Shown here: positions 36,240-44,226 of the stretch, piece by piece | How positions within the stretch are numbered: position 1 is the first letter of the stretch | Layout: every line of letters starts with the position of its first letter | Assembly (NCBI GenBank): GCA_022842595.1 | Contig: JALHPF010000040.1 | Coordinates: 1 to 48,035, forward strand | Direction of reading: 5' to 3' | Length of the DNA stretch: 48,035 nt | Source: Rubrivivax sp. | GTDB taxonomy: Bacteria; Pseudomonadota; Gammaproteobacteria; Burkholderiales; Burkholderiaceae_C | Made by a program: the position numbers and the translations under genes | Notes under the pieces: generated by a model | What the model saw: only the letters and a program-made list of their open reading frames with translations | Told to the model about the DNA's origin: nothing | Database searches by the model: none

Positions 36240-36616
36240 GCCGCTGCCTTGGCCCCGATGGCTGGCGCGTCGATGGCCAGGGACCGCAGTTCCTGCGCGT
36301 CCAGCAGCACCTGCCCGCCGTTTTCACCCGGCTCCACGCGCACCGCGAAAGGCGTGGTGCAGCCCTCGTCGGGCGCGCGCGCACAGCCGTCGGCCAGGCC
36401 GATGGTCCAGTTGTGCAGCGGGCAGGCCACGCTGTGGCCGAAGACGATGCCCTGGCTCAGCGGGCCGCCCTTGTGCGGGCAGCGATCGAGCAGTGCAAAG
36501 ACCTGGTCGTCGGCGCTGCGGAACACGGCCACGGCGGCGCCTTGCGCGCGCGCCACGCGGCGCGAGCCGAGCACGGGGATGTCGGCCACGAAACAGATGG
36601 AAACCCATTCGCTCAT
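36236..36616 (-). CDS. nirD: Nitrite reductase small subunit, Rieske-like
   Basis: A 126-residue partner of NirB. It has the Rieske [2Fe-2S] fold with a full ligand set, CPHKGGPLSQG and CPLHNW (two Cys, two His). The ATG at 36616 (MSEWVSICFVADIP) is preceded by GAGGAG at a good distance, 11 bases after the nirB stop; the longer open frame upstream lies inside nirB. The stop overlaps the nasA start. Confidence 0.94.
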   Translation of the reverse strand: MSEWVSICFVADIPVLGSRRVARAQGAAVAVFRSADDQVFALLDRCPHKGGPLSQGIVFGHSVACPLHNWTIGLADGCARAPDEGCTTPFAVRVEPGENGGQVLLDAQELRSLAIDAPAIGAKAAA

Positions 36617-36627
36617 CAAGTCGCTCC

Positions 36628-39096
36628 TCAGGCCGGTGCCGTGGCAGGCACGGGCACCGGCAGCGGGTTGAACTGCCGCAGGTCGACCTGGGCCTGGTCG
36701 AACTGGAACCAGGGGTCGGGCTCGCCGTCCAGCGAGAACTGCAGCTTCGCCCACAGCGCCTGGCGGCCGGGTGCGTCGTCCAGGATGCGCTTCTTCACGT
36801 GGTCCAGGCCGACGCGGTTGACGTAGTGCACCGTGCGTTCCAGGTACCAGCCTTCCTCGCGGTACAGCTGGCAGAAGGCGCCGGTGTACTCCAGCACTTC
36901 CTCAGCAGTCTTCAGCTTCACCAGGAAATGCGCGACCTCGGTCTTGATGCCGCCGTTGCCGGCCACGTACATCTCCCAGCCGCTGTCGACGCCGATGATG
37001 CCCACGTCCTTGATGCCCGCTTCCGCGCAATTGCGCGGGCAGCCGCTGACGGCGAACTTCACCTTGTGCGGGGCGTACATGCGCCACATCGCGCGTTCCA
37101 GGTCCTTGCCCATCTGGGTGCTGTCCTGGGTGCCGAAGCGGCACCACTCGCTGCCGACACAGGTCTTCACCGTGCGCAGCGCCTTGGCATAGGCGTGTCC
37201 GCTGGGCATGCCGATGTCGGCCCAGACCGCGGGCAGGTCTTCCTTCTTCACGCCCAGCAGGTCGATGCGCTGGCCGCCCGTCACCTTCACGGTGGGGATC
37301 TTGTACTTGTCCACCGCATTGGCGATGCGCCGCAGTTCGTCGGCCGTGGTCTCGCCGCCCCACATGCGCGGGATCACGCTGTAGGTGCCGTCTTTCTGGA
37401 TGTTGGCGTGGCTGCGCTCGTTGATGAACCTGCTTTGCGGGTCGTCCAGCGCTTCCTTGGGCCAGGTGCTGATGAGGTAGTAGTTGACGGCCGGGCGGCA
37501 GCTGGCGCAACCGTTGGGGGTACGCCAGTCGAGCCAGCGGTAGACGCTGTCGATGGTGAGCAGGTGGTGGTCGCGGATGGCGTCGCGCACCGCCTGGTGG
37601 CCGTGCTCGCTGCAGCCGCACATCGCCTTCATCTTCGGTGCGGCGCTGTAGTCGCCGCCGGCGGTGAACATCAGCAGCTGTTCGACCAGGCCGGTGCAGC
37701 TGCCGCAACTCGCGCTGGCCTTGGTGTGCTTGCGCACCTCGTCCAGCGTGAACAGGCCACGCTCCTTGATGGCCTTGCAGATGGCGCCCTTGGTGACGCC
37801 GTTGCAGCCACACACTTCGTCACTGTCCGCCATGGACGCGGCCTTGCTGTGGCCCTGGTGGCCGGTGTCGCCGATGTTGCTTTCGCCGAACATCAGCTTG
37901 TCGCGGATCTCGCCGATCTTGCGGCCGTCGCGAAGAAGCTTGAAATACCAGGAGCCGTCCACCGTGTCGCCGTACATCACCGCGCCCACCAGCTGGTCGT
38001 CCTTGATCACCAGCTTCTTGTAGACGCCGCCGAAGGGGTCGCTCATCACGATCTCTTCATACCCCGCGCCGCCCATGAAGTTGCCGGCGCTGAAGAGGTC
38101 GATGCCGGTGACCTTCAGCTTGGTGCTGGTCTGGCTGCCGGTGTAGCGGCCGATGCCGAACTGCCCCAGGTGGGTGGCGCAGACCTTGCCCTGTTCGAAC
38201 AGGGGCGCCACCAGGCCGTAGGCGATGCCGCGGTGCGCCGCGCATTCGCCCACCGAGTAGATGCGCGGGTCGGTGATGGTCTGCATGGTGTCGTTGACGA
38301 CCACGCCGCGGGCGCAGTGCAGGCCGCAGGCCTCGGCAAGGTCGGTGTTGGGGCGGATGCCGGCAGCCATCACCACCAGGTCGGCGGGCACCTGGGTGCC
38401 GTCCTTGAACTGCACGGCGGCCACACGGCCGTTGTTTTCGAAGTTCCTGCCGGGCACGAGCGCCGCCGTCTGTGCGCCCATCAGGAACTTCAGGCCGCGC
38501 TCTTCCAGGCTCTTCTGCAGCAGCCGCGCGGCCACGTCGTCGAGCTGGCGCTCCATCAGCCAGGGCTGGATGTGCACCACCGTCACCTGCATGCCGCGCA
38601 GCATCAGGCCATTGGCTGCCTCCAGCCCGAGCAGGCCGCCACCGATGACGACGGCGTGCTTGTACTTGGTGGCCGCATCGATCATCGCCTGGGTGTCGGC
38701 GATGTCGCGGTAGGCGATGACACCGGGCAGGTCACGCCCCGGCACCGGCAGGATGAACGGGTGTGAACCGGTGGCCAGCAAGAGGCGGTCGTAGGGTGCT
38801 TCGGTGCCGTCCTCGGAACGCACCACGCGCTTGACGCGGTCGATCTGCGTGGCCTTCTTGCCCGCGTGCAGGGTGATGCCATGGTCGGCATACCAGCTCA
38901 GCGGGTTCAGCACGATCTCGTCGAGCGTCTGTTCACCCGCCAGCACGGGGCTGAGCAGGATGCGGTTGTAGTTCGGATGCGGCTCGGCACCGAACACGGT
39001 GATCTCGTACAGGTCGGGCGCGATCTTCAGCAGCTCTTCGAGCGTGCGCACGCCGGCCATGCCGTTGCCCACCATCACCAGCTTCATCTTCTTCAT
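36628..39096 (-). CDS. nirB: NADH-dependent nitrite reductase large subunit
   Basis: Cytoplasmic enzyme of 822 residues that reduces nitrite to ammonium with NADH. The N-terminal FAD/NADH part has LVMVGNGMAGVRTLEELL and VVIGGGLLGLEAANGL. The middle has BFD-like [2Fe-2S] sites (VCGCNGVTKGAIC, CGSCTGLVEQ). The C-terminus has the siroheme-[4Fe-4S] ligands TCVGSEWCRFG and GCPRNCAEAG. The ATG at 39096 (MKKMKLVMVG) with GGAG seven bases before it is chosen. Ammonium formed here feeds GlnA. The siroheme precursor comes from CobA at the end of the operon. Confidence 0.96.
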   Translation of the reverse strand: MKKMKLVMVGNGMAGVRTLEELLKIAPDLYEITVFGAEPHPNYNRILLSPVLAGEQTLDEIVLNPLSWYADHGITLHAGKKATQIDRVKRVVRSEDGTEAPYDRLLLATGSHPFILPVPGRDLPGVIAYRDIADTQAMIDAATKYKHAVVIGGGLLGLEAANGLMLRGMQVTVVHIQPWLMERQLDDVAARLLQKSLEERGLKFLMGAQTAALVPGRNFENNGRVAAVQFKDGTQVPADLVVMAAGIRPNTDLAEACGLHCARGVVVNDTMQTITDPRIYSVGECAAHRGIAYGLVAPLFEQGKVCATHLGQFGIGRYTGSQTSTKLKVTGIDLFSAGNFMGGAGYEEIVMSDPFGGVYKKLVIKDDQLVGAVMYGDTVDGSWYFKLLRDGRKIGEIRDKLMFGESNIGDTGHQGHSKAASMADSDEVCGCNGVTKGAICKAIKERGLFTLDEVRKHTKASASCGSCTGLVEQLLMFTAGGDYSAAPKMKAMCGCSEHGHQAVRDAIRDHHLLTIDSVYRWLDWRTPNGCASCRPAVNYYLISTWPKEALDDPQSRFINERSHANIQKDGTYSVIPRMWGGETTADELRRIANAVDKYKIPTVKVTGGQRIDLLGVKKEDLPAVWADIGMPSGHAYAKALRTVKTCVGSEWCRFGTQDSTQMGKDLERAMWRMYAPHKVKFAVSGCPRNCAEAGIKDVGIIGVDSGWEMYVAGNGGIKTEVAHFLVKLKTAEEVLEYTGAFCQLYREEGWYLERTVHYVNRVGLDHVKKRILDDAPGRQALWAKLQFSLDGEPDPWFQFDQAQVDLRQFNPLPVPVPATAPA

Positions 39097-39115
39097 GTCC
39101 AGGCTCCAGGCGGGT

Positions 39116-40027
39116 TCAGAAAGTCCAGACCACGACCGCCGCCACGCGGCCGGCGCGCAGCACGGGCAGGGCGAAGACGGCTTGTGGCTGCTGCAGGCTG
39201 GCAGCGTCGACCTGTGGCACGCCGCTGGCCAGTGCACGCGCCGCGGCGGCGGGCGCTGCGGTGTTGCCGACATCGAGCACACCGTCGGTTTCGCAGAAGC
39301 CTTCCAGCCGGCTCAGCTGCGCGCCTGCGGCGTCGGGCAGCCAGGTCTCGAAGCGGCGCACGATGGGTGTGGCCAGGGCCGAGAGGAAGGCCATGACGTA
39401 GGCGTCCGGGCCGGCGGCGTTGCAGGGAATGGCGAATCCGCGGTTGATGCCGACCTTTTGCGCGCTGTCGGCGCGCAGGAAGCGGCCGCCCTTGCCCAGG
39501 TCGGCCATGAAGACGGGCAAGCCGCTTTCCCAGGCCAGGCCGGGCAGGCCGGTGCCCTTGCGGAAGGCGGTGCGGCGCGAGATGTATTCGAAGACGTTGC
39601 TCGTGGCGCCGTAGTAACCGTCTTCGAGCAGCATGTCCTTCGAAACGGCGGCTTCATTGCGCCAGAGTTCGATGGCGCCGGCCTGCAGAGGTTCGGCGCC
39701 GGGGCTGTCGCCGCAGAAGATCAACACCACGGCCTTCAGCGTTTCGCCGTTGAACACGGGCAGGGCGATGCCGCAGGTCAGGCCGTCGGCATGCGCTGCC
39801 GCCGTGCGGCGGAAGGCCGAGCCGTCGAACTGCTTCAGCACGATGGGGTGGCCGGCGTCCCAGGCCTGGCCTGGCAGGCCCTCGCCTTTTCCGAAGCACA
39901 TCTGGCGGCTGCTGGCGCCGAAACGCGTGGCCGCGCCGTAGTGCGCGCTGCCCAGCACCAGCAGAGTGCCCACCTCATCAGGCACCCAGACCTCGACGAC
40001 GCGGATGAAAGTGGGTGACTGGCTCAT
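39116..40027 (-). CDS. Tandem GAF-domain protein in the nitrate operon
   Basis: A 303-residue soluble protein without a kinase, cyclase or DNA-binding part. Two similar units are visible, each with a Phe-x-x-Gly-x-Gly-Leu-Pro-Gly-x-x-Trp signature (FGKGEGLPGQAW and FRKGTGLPGLAW) followed by a GFAIP- or CGIALP-type strand; the phrase VEVWVPDEVG/FETWLPDAAG also repeats. This marks GAF folds, which bind small ligands or haem/iron centres. The start overlaps the nrtC stop (ATGA), and nirB follows after 19 bases, so it is firmly inside the operon. A sensory or adaptor role in nitrate/nitrite control is an inference; no partner is known. Confidence 0.82.
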   Translation of the reverse strand: MSQSPTFIRVVEVWVPDEVGTLLVLGSAHYGAATRFGASSRQMCFGKGEGLPGQAWDAGHPIVLKQFDGSAFRRTAAAHADGLTCGIALPVFNGETLKAVVLIFCGDSPGAEPLQAGAIELWRNEAAVSKDMLLEDGYYGATSNVFEYISRRTAFRKGTGLPGLAWESGLPVFMADLGKGGRFLRADSAQKVGINRGFAIPCNAAGPDAYVMAFLSALATPIVRRFETWLPDAAGAQLSRLEGFCETDGVLDVGNTAAPAAAARALASGVPQVDAASLQQPQAVFALPVLRAGRVAAVVVWTF

Positions 40028-40845
40028 GCAGTTTTTTCCACGTGGCTGTGACGCATGTAGAGGAAGTCGATGACTTCCTTGCGGTACTGCACGTATTCGC
40101 GGTCCTCGGCCAAGGCGACGCGGTCGCGCGGGCGAGGCAGGTCGACCCGCAGCACCTCGCCGATGGTCGCGGCGGGCCCATTGGTCATCATCACGATGCG
40201 GTCACTCAACAGCACGGCTTCGTCGACGTCGTGCGTCACCATCATCACGGTCGCACCCGTGGCGGCGACGATCTTCAGCAGCTCGTCCTGCAGCCGGGCA
40301 CGTGTCAGCGCGTCGAGCGCGCCGAAAGGCTCGTCCATCAGCAGCATCTTCGGTTCCATCGCCAGGGCACGGGCGATGCCCACGCGCTGCTTCATGCCGC
40401 CGCTGATCTCGTGCGGGCGCTTGGCCGTGGCGTGGCTCATGCCCACCAGTTCCAGTGCCGCCTGGGTTCGCTCGTTGAGCTTGCCCTTGCTCTCGGTCTC
40501 GCCGAAGACACGTTCGACCGCCAGGTGCACGTTGTCGAAGCAGCTCAGCCAGGGCAGCAGCGAATGGTTCTGGAACACCACGCCGCGGTCCGGGCCCGGG
40601 CCCTTGAGTTCGCGGTCGTCGAGCAGCAGCACGCCGCTGGTGGGGATGGTCAGGCCCGACACCAGGTTCAGCAGCGTGGACTTGCCGCAGCCCGAATGGC
40701 CGATGAGGGTGACGAACTCGCCGCGTTCGACGTTCAGGCTGATGTCGCGCAGCGCGACGAAGGGGCCCTTCTTCGTCGGGAAAGTCATCCCGACGTCGTT
40801 GATCTGCAGCATGGCCTTGCCGTTCATTCGCATGGCGGCACCCAT
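40024..40845 (-). CDS. nrtC: Nitrate ABC transporter ATP-binding protein
   Basis: ATPase of the nitrate importer. The 273 residues carry Walker A GHSGCGKST, a Q-loop (VVFQNHSLLPW), the signature ISGGMKQRVGIARAL, Walker B LLMDEPFGAL and the switch His in MVTHDVDEA. It lacks the C-terminal NrtA-like regulatory domain of cyanobacterial NrtC and is thus of NrtD/NasD type in length. The start ATG at 40845 forms a TGATG overlap with the nrtB stop. Confidence 0.93.
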   Translation of the reverse strand: MGAAMRMNGKAMLQINDVGMTFPTKKGPFVALRDISLNVERGEFVTLIGHSGCGKSTLLNLVSGLTIPTSGVLLLDDRELKGPGPDRGVVFQNHSLLPWLSCFDNVHLAVERVFGETESKGKLNERTQAALELVGMSHATAKRPHEISGGMKQRVGIARALAMEPKMLLMDEPFGALDALTRARLQDELLKIVAATGATVMMVTHDVDEAVLLSDRIVMMTNGPAATIGEVLRVDLPRPRDRVALAEDREYVQYRKEVIDFLYMRHSHVEKTA

Positions 40846-41750
40846 CAGCTGTAGTCGAAGCGCTTGGCCACCGCCATCAGCATCCATTCGAGCAGCAGCC
40901 CGACGATGCCGATGACGAAGATGGCGATGATGATGTGGGCGACGTTGAGGTTGTTCCACTCGTCCCAGACCCAGAAGCCGATGCCCACCCCGCCGGTCAG
41001 CATCTCGGCTGCGACGATGACCAGCCAGGCCGTGCCCACCGAGAGCCGCACGCCCGTCAGCATGTAGGGCATGACGCTGGGCAGCAGGATGCGCGTGGCG
41101 ATCTTCCACTCGCTCAGTTTCAGCACGCGGGCCACGTTCAGGTAGTCCTCGGGCACGCGTTGCACACCCACCGCGGTGTTGATGACCATCGGCCAGATGC
41201 TGCAGATGAAGATCGTCCAGATGGCCGCCGGGTTCGCCGACTTGAACACCAGCAGGCCGATCGGCAACCAGGCCAGCGGCGACACCGGCTTGAGCAGGCT
41301 GATGATCGGCGAGACCATGCGGTTCATGGTCGCGAAGCGGCCGATGATGAAACCCAGCGGAATGCCCACCAGCGCTGCCAGGCCGAAGCCCACGCCCACG
41401 CGTTCCAGCGAGAACAGGATGTTCCAGCCGATGCCCTGGTCGTTCGGGCCATTGCTGTAGAAGGGGTCGCTGAACAGCTCCACCGCCGCGTCGAAGGTGG
41501 CGCTGGGTGTCGGGAACTCACCGCCCGATTTCGTCGCCAGGCCCCAGATGCCGACCAGCAGCGCCATGCCCACGAGCGGCGGCACCAGCCTGCCGAACAG
41601 GGCGCGCCAGTCGAAGGGCTCGCGCGTTGGGCGGGGTGGGGCTTGGGCCAACGGTGGTGCGGCGGCCGCGGTGGCGGTCTCGCCCGCCGCCTTGGCTGCG
41701 GCCAGGGCCTGTGAAGCCTCCAGCGGGGAATGGAACACGGCGCTGACCAT
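40845..41750 (-). CDS. nrtB: Nitrate ABC transporter permease
   Basis: Inner-membrane subunit of 301 residues. An Ala/Pro-rich cytoplasmic N-terminus is followed by about six membrane helices and the ABC permease motif (EAA-like loop) in YLNVARVLKLSEWKIATRILLPSVMPYMLTGVRLSVGTAW region, typical of the NrtB/SsuC/TauC family (binding-protein-dependent transport). Specificity for nitrate is inferred from the operon. It overlaps nrtC by one base and follows nrtA after 34 bases. Confidence 0.94.
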   Translation of the reverse strand: MVSAVFHSPLEASQALAAAKAAGETATAAAAPPLAQAPPRPTREPFDWRALFGRLVPPLVGMALLVGIWGLATKSGGEFPTPSATFDAAVELFSDPFYSNGPNDQGIGWNILFSLERVGVGFGLAALVGIPLGFIIGRFATMNRMVSPIISLLKPVSPLAWLPIGLLVFKSANPAAIWTIFICSIWPMVINTAVGVQRVPEDYLNVARVLKLSEWKIATRILLPSVMPYMLTGVRLSVGTAWLVIVAAEMLTGGVGIGFWVWDEWNNLNVAHIIIAIFVIGIVGLLLEWMLMAVAKRFDYS

Positions 41751-41784
41751 GGGAGTTCTCCAGTTGCGGGCGTGAGCGGCGGCT

Positions 41785-43077
41785 TCAGGCCGCCAGGGCG
41801 CGAACCTTGAAGCTGTCGGCGTACTTGGCGGGATCCTTGCCGTCCCAGACCACGCCGTCGAAGAACTTGCTGCTACGCATCGGGTCCTTCGGCACGTTGA
41901 TCTTCAAGCCGGCCGCGGCCTGCTTGTAGATGTCGATCTGGTTGATCTGCCTGGCCACCGTCAGGTAGTCGGGGTGGGCCTTCAGCAAGCCCCAGCGCTT
42001 GTGCTGGGTGAGGAACCACATGCCGTCGCTCAGGTACGGGAAGGTGGCCGCACCGTCGTTGAAGAACTTCATGTGGTTCGGGTCGTCCCAGGTCTTGCCC
42101 ATGCCGTTCTGGTAGCGGCCCAGGATGCGCTGATTGATGGCGTCGACGCCAGTGTTGACATAGCTCTTGTCGGCGATGGTTTCGGCCATCTTGTTCTTGT
42201 TGCTCAAGGACGCGTCGATCCAGCGGCCGGCCTCGAGTACCGCCATCGTCACCGCGCGCGCGGTGTTCGGGTACTTCTTGACGAAGTCGCCGGTCGTTCC
42301 CAGCACCTTCTCGGGGTGGTCCTTCCAGATGTCCTGGGTGGTGATGGCCGTGACACCGATGCCGTCGATGATGGCGCGATGGTTCCAGGGCTCGCCGACG
42401 CAGTAGCCGTCCATGTTGCCCACGCGCATGTTGGCCACCATCTGAGGCGGCGGCACGGTGATCACCTTCGCCCCCGTCATCGGGTTGATGCCGGCGGTGG
42501 AAAGCCAGTAGTACAGCCACATGGCGTGGGTGCCTGTGGGGAAGGTCTGGGCGAATGTGTAATCGCGCTTTTCCGAAGCCATCAGCTTGGCCAGGCTCGG
42601 GCCGTCGACGGCGCCCTTGTCCGCCAGCTTCTTGCTCAGCGTGATGGCCTGGCCGTTTGTGTTCAGCGTCATCAGGATGGCCATGTCCTTCTTCGGTCCG
42701 CTCACGCCCAGATGCACGCCGTAGATCAGGCCGTACAGCACATGCGCCATGTCGAGTTCGCCGTTCACGAGCTTGTCGCGCACGCCGGCCCAGCTGGCTT
42801 CCTTGGTCGGCACGATCTTCACGCCGTACTTCTTGTCGAAGCCCAGTACGCTGGCCATGACGACGCTGGCGCAGTCGGTCAGCGGAATGAAGCCGATGCG
42901 CACTTCTTCCTTCTCGGGCTTGTCGCTGCCCTGGGCGTAGGCGGCGGCGCGCAGGGCGGGGTCGATGACGAGGCCGGCCGTGGCCACGGCGGCGGTTTGG
43001 ATGACTCGGCGGCGTGTCATGGCAGGGGCTTCGGTGGGGGTGGCGGGGCTGGGGGTGGAGTTCGTCTGGTCGCTCAT
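41785..43077 (-). CDS. nrtA: Nitrate ABC transporter substrate-binding protein, Tat-exported
   Basis: A 430-residue protein. The N-terminus has a Tat-type signal (TRRRVIQTAAVATAGLVIDPALRAAAYA), and the mature part shows NrtA/NasS-family phrases IGFIPLTDCASVVMA, TFPTGTHAMWLYYWL, VPPPQMVANMRVGNMDGYCVGEPWN. It should bind nitrate in the periplasm. NasS, the cytoplasmic nitrate sensor, is a paralogue, but this copy carries an export signal and is therefore the transporter subunit. The ATG at 43077 with AAAGG upstream is chosen. It is the first gene behind the regulated leader. Confidence 0.93.
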   Translation of the reverse strand: MSDQTNSTPSPATPTEAPAMTRRRVIQTAAVATAGLVIDPALRAAAYAQGSDKPEKEEVRIGFIPLTDCASVVMASVLGFDKKYGVKIVPTKEASWAGVRDKLVNGELDMAHVLYGLIYGVHLGVSGPKKDMAILMTLNTNGQAITLSKKLADKGAVDGPSLAKLMASEKRDYTFAQTFPTGTHAMWLYYWLSTAGINPMTGAKVITVPPPQMVANMRVGNMDGYCVGEPWNHRAIIDGIGVTAITTQDIWKDHPEKVLGTTGDFVKKYPNTARAVTMAVLEAGRWIDASLSNKNKMAETIADKSYVNTGVDAINQRILGRYQNGMGKTWDDPNHMKFFNDGAATFPYLSDGMWFLTQHKRWGLLKAHPDYLTVARQINQIDIYKQAAAGLKINVPKDPMRSSKFFDGVVWDGKDPAKYADSFKVRALAA

Positions 43078-43091
43078 CGCATGCCTTTCGG

Positions 43092-43177
43092 AAATGAAAG
43101 AAGCCCGCCGCACGATGTCTCGCGCTGCGGGCTCCGTTGCCCTGTTCGATCCTGGTGCCACGACGCCATTGCCGCGG
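43092..43177 (-). ncRNA. ANTAR-type two-hairpin antitermination leader with attenuator (nas operon)
   Basis: Read on the minus strand, hairpin P1 (43177-43158) is CCGCGGC-AATGGC-GTCGTGG: seven pairs (two of them G-U) with a six-base loop. After a 15-base linker, hairpin P2 (43142-43129) is GGGC-AACGGA-GCCC, again with a six-base loop. Both loops have A at position 1 and G at 4, the published hallmark of RNA bound by ANTAR proteins. A terminator hairpin (43133-43102, arms AGCCCGC/GCGGGCT plus an inner CGCGA/TCGTG stem) is followed by TCTTTCATTT (43101-43092). Its 5' arm overlaps the 3' arm of P2, so the two exclude each other. NasT, encoded upstream, is the expected binder. The U-tract is imperfect. 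Confidence 0.82.
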
Positions 43178-43195
43178 GGTTTGGCCCAACCGTAC

Positions 43196-43210
43196 GCAAA
43201 GGCCGTGCCA
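43196..43210 (-). promoter_or_regulatory. Sigma-54 promoter of the nas operon
   Basis: On the minus strand TGGCACGGCCTTTGC fits the consensus TGGCACG-N4-TTGC exactly, with GG and GC ten bases apart. Transcription should start near 43184, about seven bases before hairpin P1 and 107 bases before nrtA. This separates nasT from the structural genes. Confidence 0.88.
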
Positions 43211-43267
43211 ATGGGTCCATCAAGCGCTGGCCCAGGGTGAGGGGCTGTCAGGCCTGCCTAACGACTT

Positions 43268-43292
43268 TGGTGCGTTGCACCATGCTGGTTCA
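43268..43292 (-). promoter_or_regulatory. NtrC-like binding sites upstream of the nas promoter
   Basis: The inverted repeat TGGTGC-GTT-GCACCA (plus-strand 43268-43282) overlaps TGCACCATGCTGGTTCA (43276-43292), which differs from the palindromic NtrC pattern TGCACCA-N3-TGGTGCA at one base. The site covers the nasT stop codon and lies about 75 bases upstream of the sigma-54 promoter, a normal enhancer distance. The three-half-site layout matches that upstream of glnA. Confidence 0.75.
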
Positions 43293-43895
43293 GCCGAGCA
43301 GTGATTCCAGGTCGATCACCCGTTCTGCGGCGTCGCGCAGCTTCAGTCCCTTCCTCATGGCCAGGTCCTGCAGGAAGCGGTGGGCTTCCGGTTCGCTGAG
43401 CTTCTTGCCGTTCATCAGCAGGCGCTTGGCGCGGTCGATGGCCTTGCGGTCGGCCAGTTCGGTGCGGGCGGCATCGAGTTCGCCGCGCAGGGCCTGGTCG
43501 CTGGCGAAGCGTTCCACCGCAACGTCGATCACGGCCTGAACCCGACCCGGTTTCAGCCCCTTGACGACATAGGCGCTGACGCCGGCACCAATCGCGCTGC
43601 GCATCGTGGGGCGGTCGCCATCGTCGGTGAACATCACGATCGGCCTGCGCTCGTCACGTGTGGCCACCACGATATGTTCGAGCACGTCGCGCACGGCGCT
43701 GTCGCTCTTCACGACCACCACGTCGGGTTTCAGCCGCGCCATGGCTTCGGGCAAGGTGGCGTCGCCGGCACGCACGCCCAAAACCAGGTGGCCCTCGTCG
43801 GACAACGCGCTGGCAATGGCCAGGGCGTCGTCCGAGGTTTCCGCGAAGGGGTCGGTGACGATCAGCACCGACAGGGTTTGTCCGTTGACGGCCAT
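43290..43895 (-). CDS. nasT: NasT-type receiver-ANTAR antiterminator
   Basis: A 201-residue protein with a receiver-like domain (~7-130) and a C-terminal ANTAR RNA-binding domain (RKAIDRAKRLLMNGKKLSEPEAHRFLQDLAMRKGLKLRDAAERVI region). NasT proteins bind two-hairpin RNA leaders and prevent termination in front of nitrate genes; NasS holds them inactive when nitrate is absent. Here the residue at the usual phospho-acceptor position is Lys63 (VVVVKSDSA) instead of Asp, so phosphorylation at the normal site is not possible, which fits control by protein binding. It precedes the nas leader by ~80 bases on the same strand. No nasS gene is adjacent. Confidence 0.9.
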   Translation of the reverse strand: MAVNGQTLSVLIVTDPFAETSDDALAIASALSDEGHLVLGVRAGDATLPEAMARLKPDVVVVKSDSAVRDVLEHIVVATRDERRPIVMFTDDGDRPTMRSAIGAGVSAYVVKGLKPGRVQAVIDVAVERFASDQALRGELDAARTELADRKAIDRAKRLLMNGKKLSEPEAHRFLQDLAMRKGLKLRDAAERVIDLESLLG

Positions 43896-44028
43896 GCTGC
43901 AGGGTGAGCAATTCGCGAGCCAGCCGCGGCGGCGGGCGTGGGGCGCTTCTGGGTTTCGGCAACGTCTTCCGTTATCGGCTCGTTGCGGTCGTTAGCTTGA
44001 AGGCGTCTGGCTTGCCGCCGTATCCCTG

Positions 44029-44182
44029 GGATCAGGCGGCTGGGGTGTGTTGCTCCGCTCATGCCCAGGGCTTGCGCCCTGGGCGCTCGCCAGGCACAAA
44101 CAGTCCACTGGACTGTTTGTGTCCGGGCTCGCTCCCCCGCCTCCTTTACCTCGCTACGCAACACACCCCAGCCACCTGATCC
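44029..44182 (-). repeat. Long-hairpin element A (structured RNA candidate)
   Basis: 25-base arms at 44029-44053 and 44158-44182 pair over their whole length; the only non-Watson-Crick pair is a G-U on the minus strand (a C-A mismatch on plus). Read on minus, the 5' arm is followed by AGCGAGGTAAAGGAGG, then a 12-bp hairpin (44095-44121, CACAAACAGTCC arms), then a perfect 9-bp hairpin GCCCAGGGC-GCAA-GCCCTGGGC (44063-44084, GNRA-type loop on this strand), then CATGAGCGGA directly before the 3' arm. The same two motifs occur in element B. It lies in the 521-base gap between thyA and nasT, upstream of nasT. No coding frame is visible. The function is unknown. Confidence 0.75.
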
Positions 44183-44226
44183 GGCAATGTGTCTTGCTTT
44201 CCACCGTTGCGCGCCGACACGGTGGC

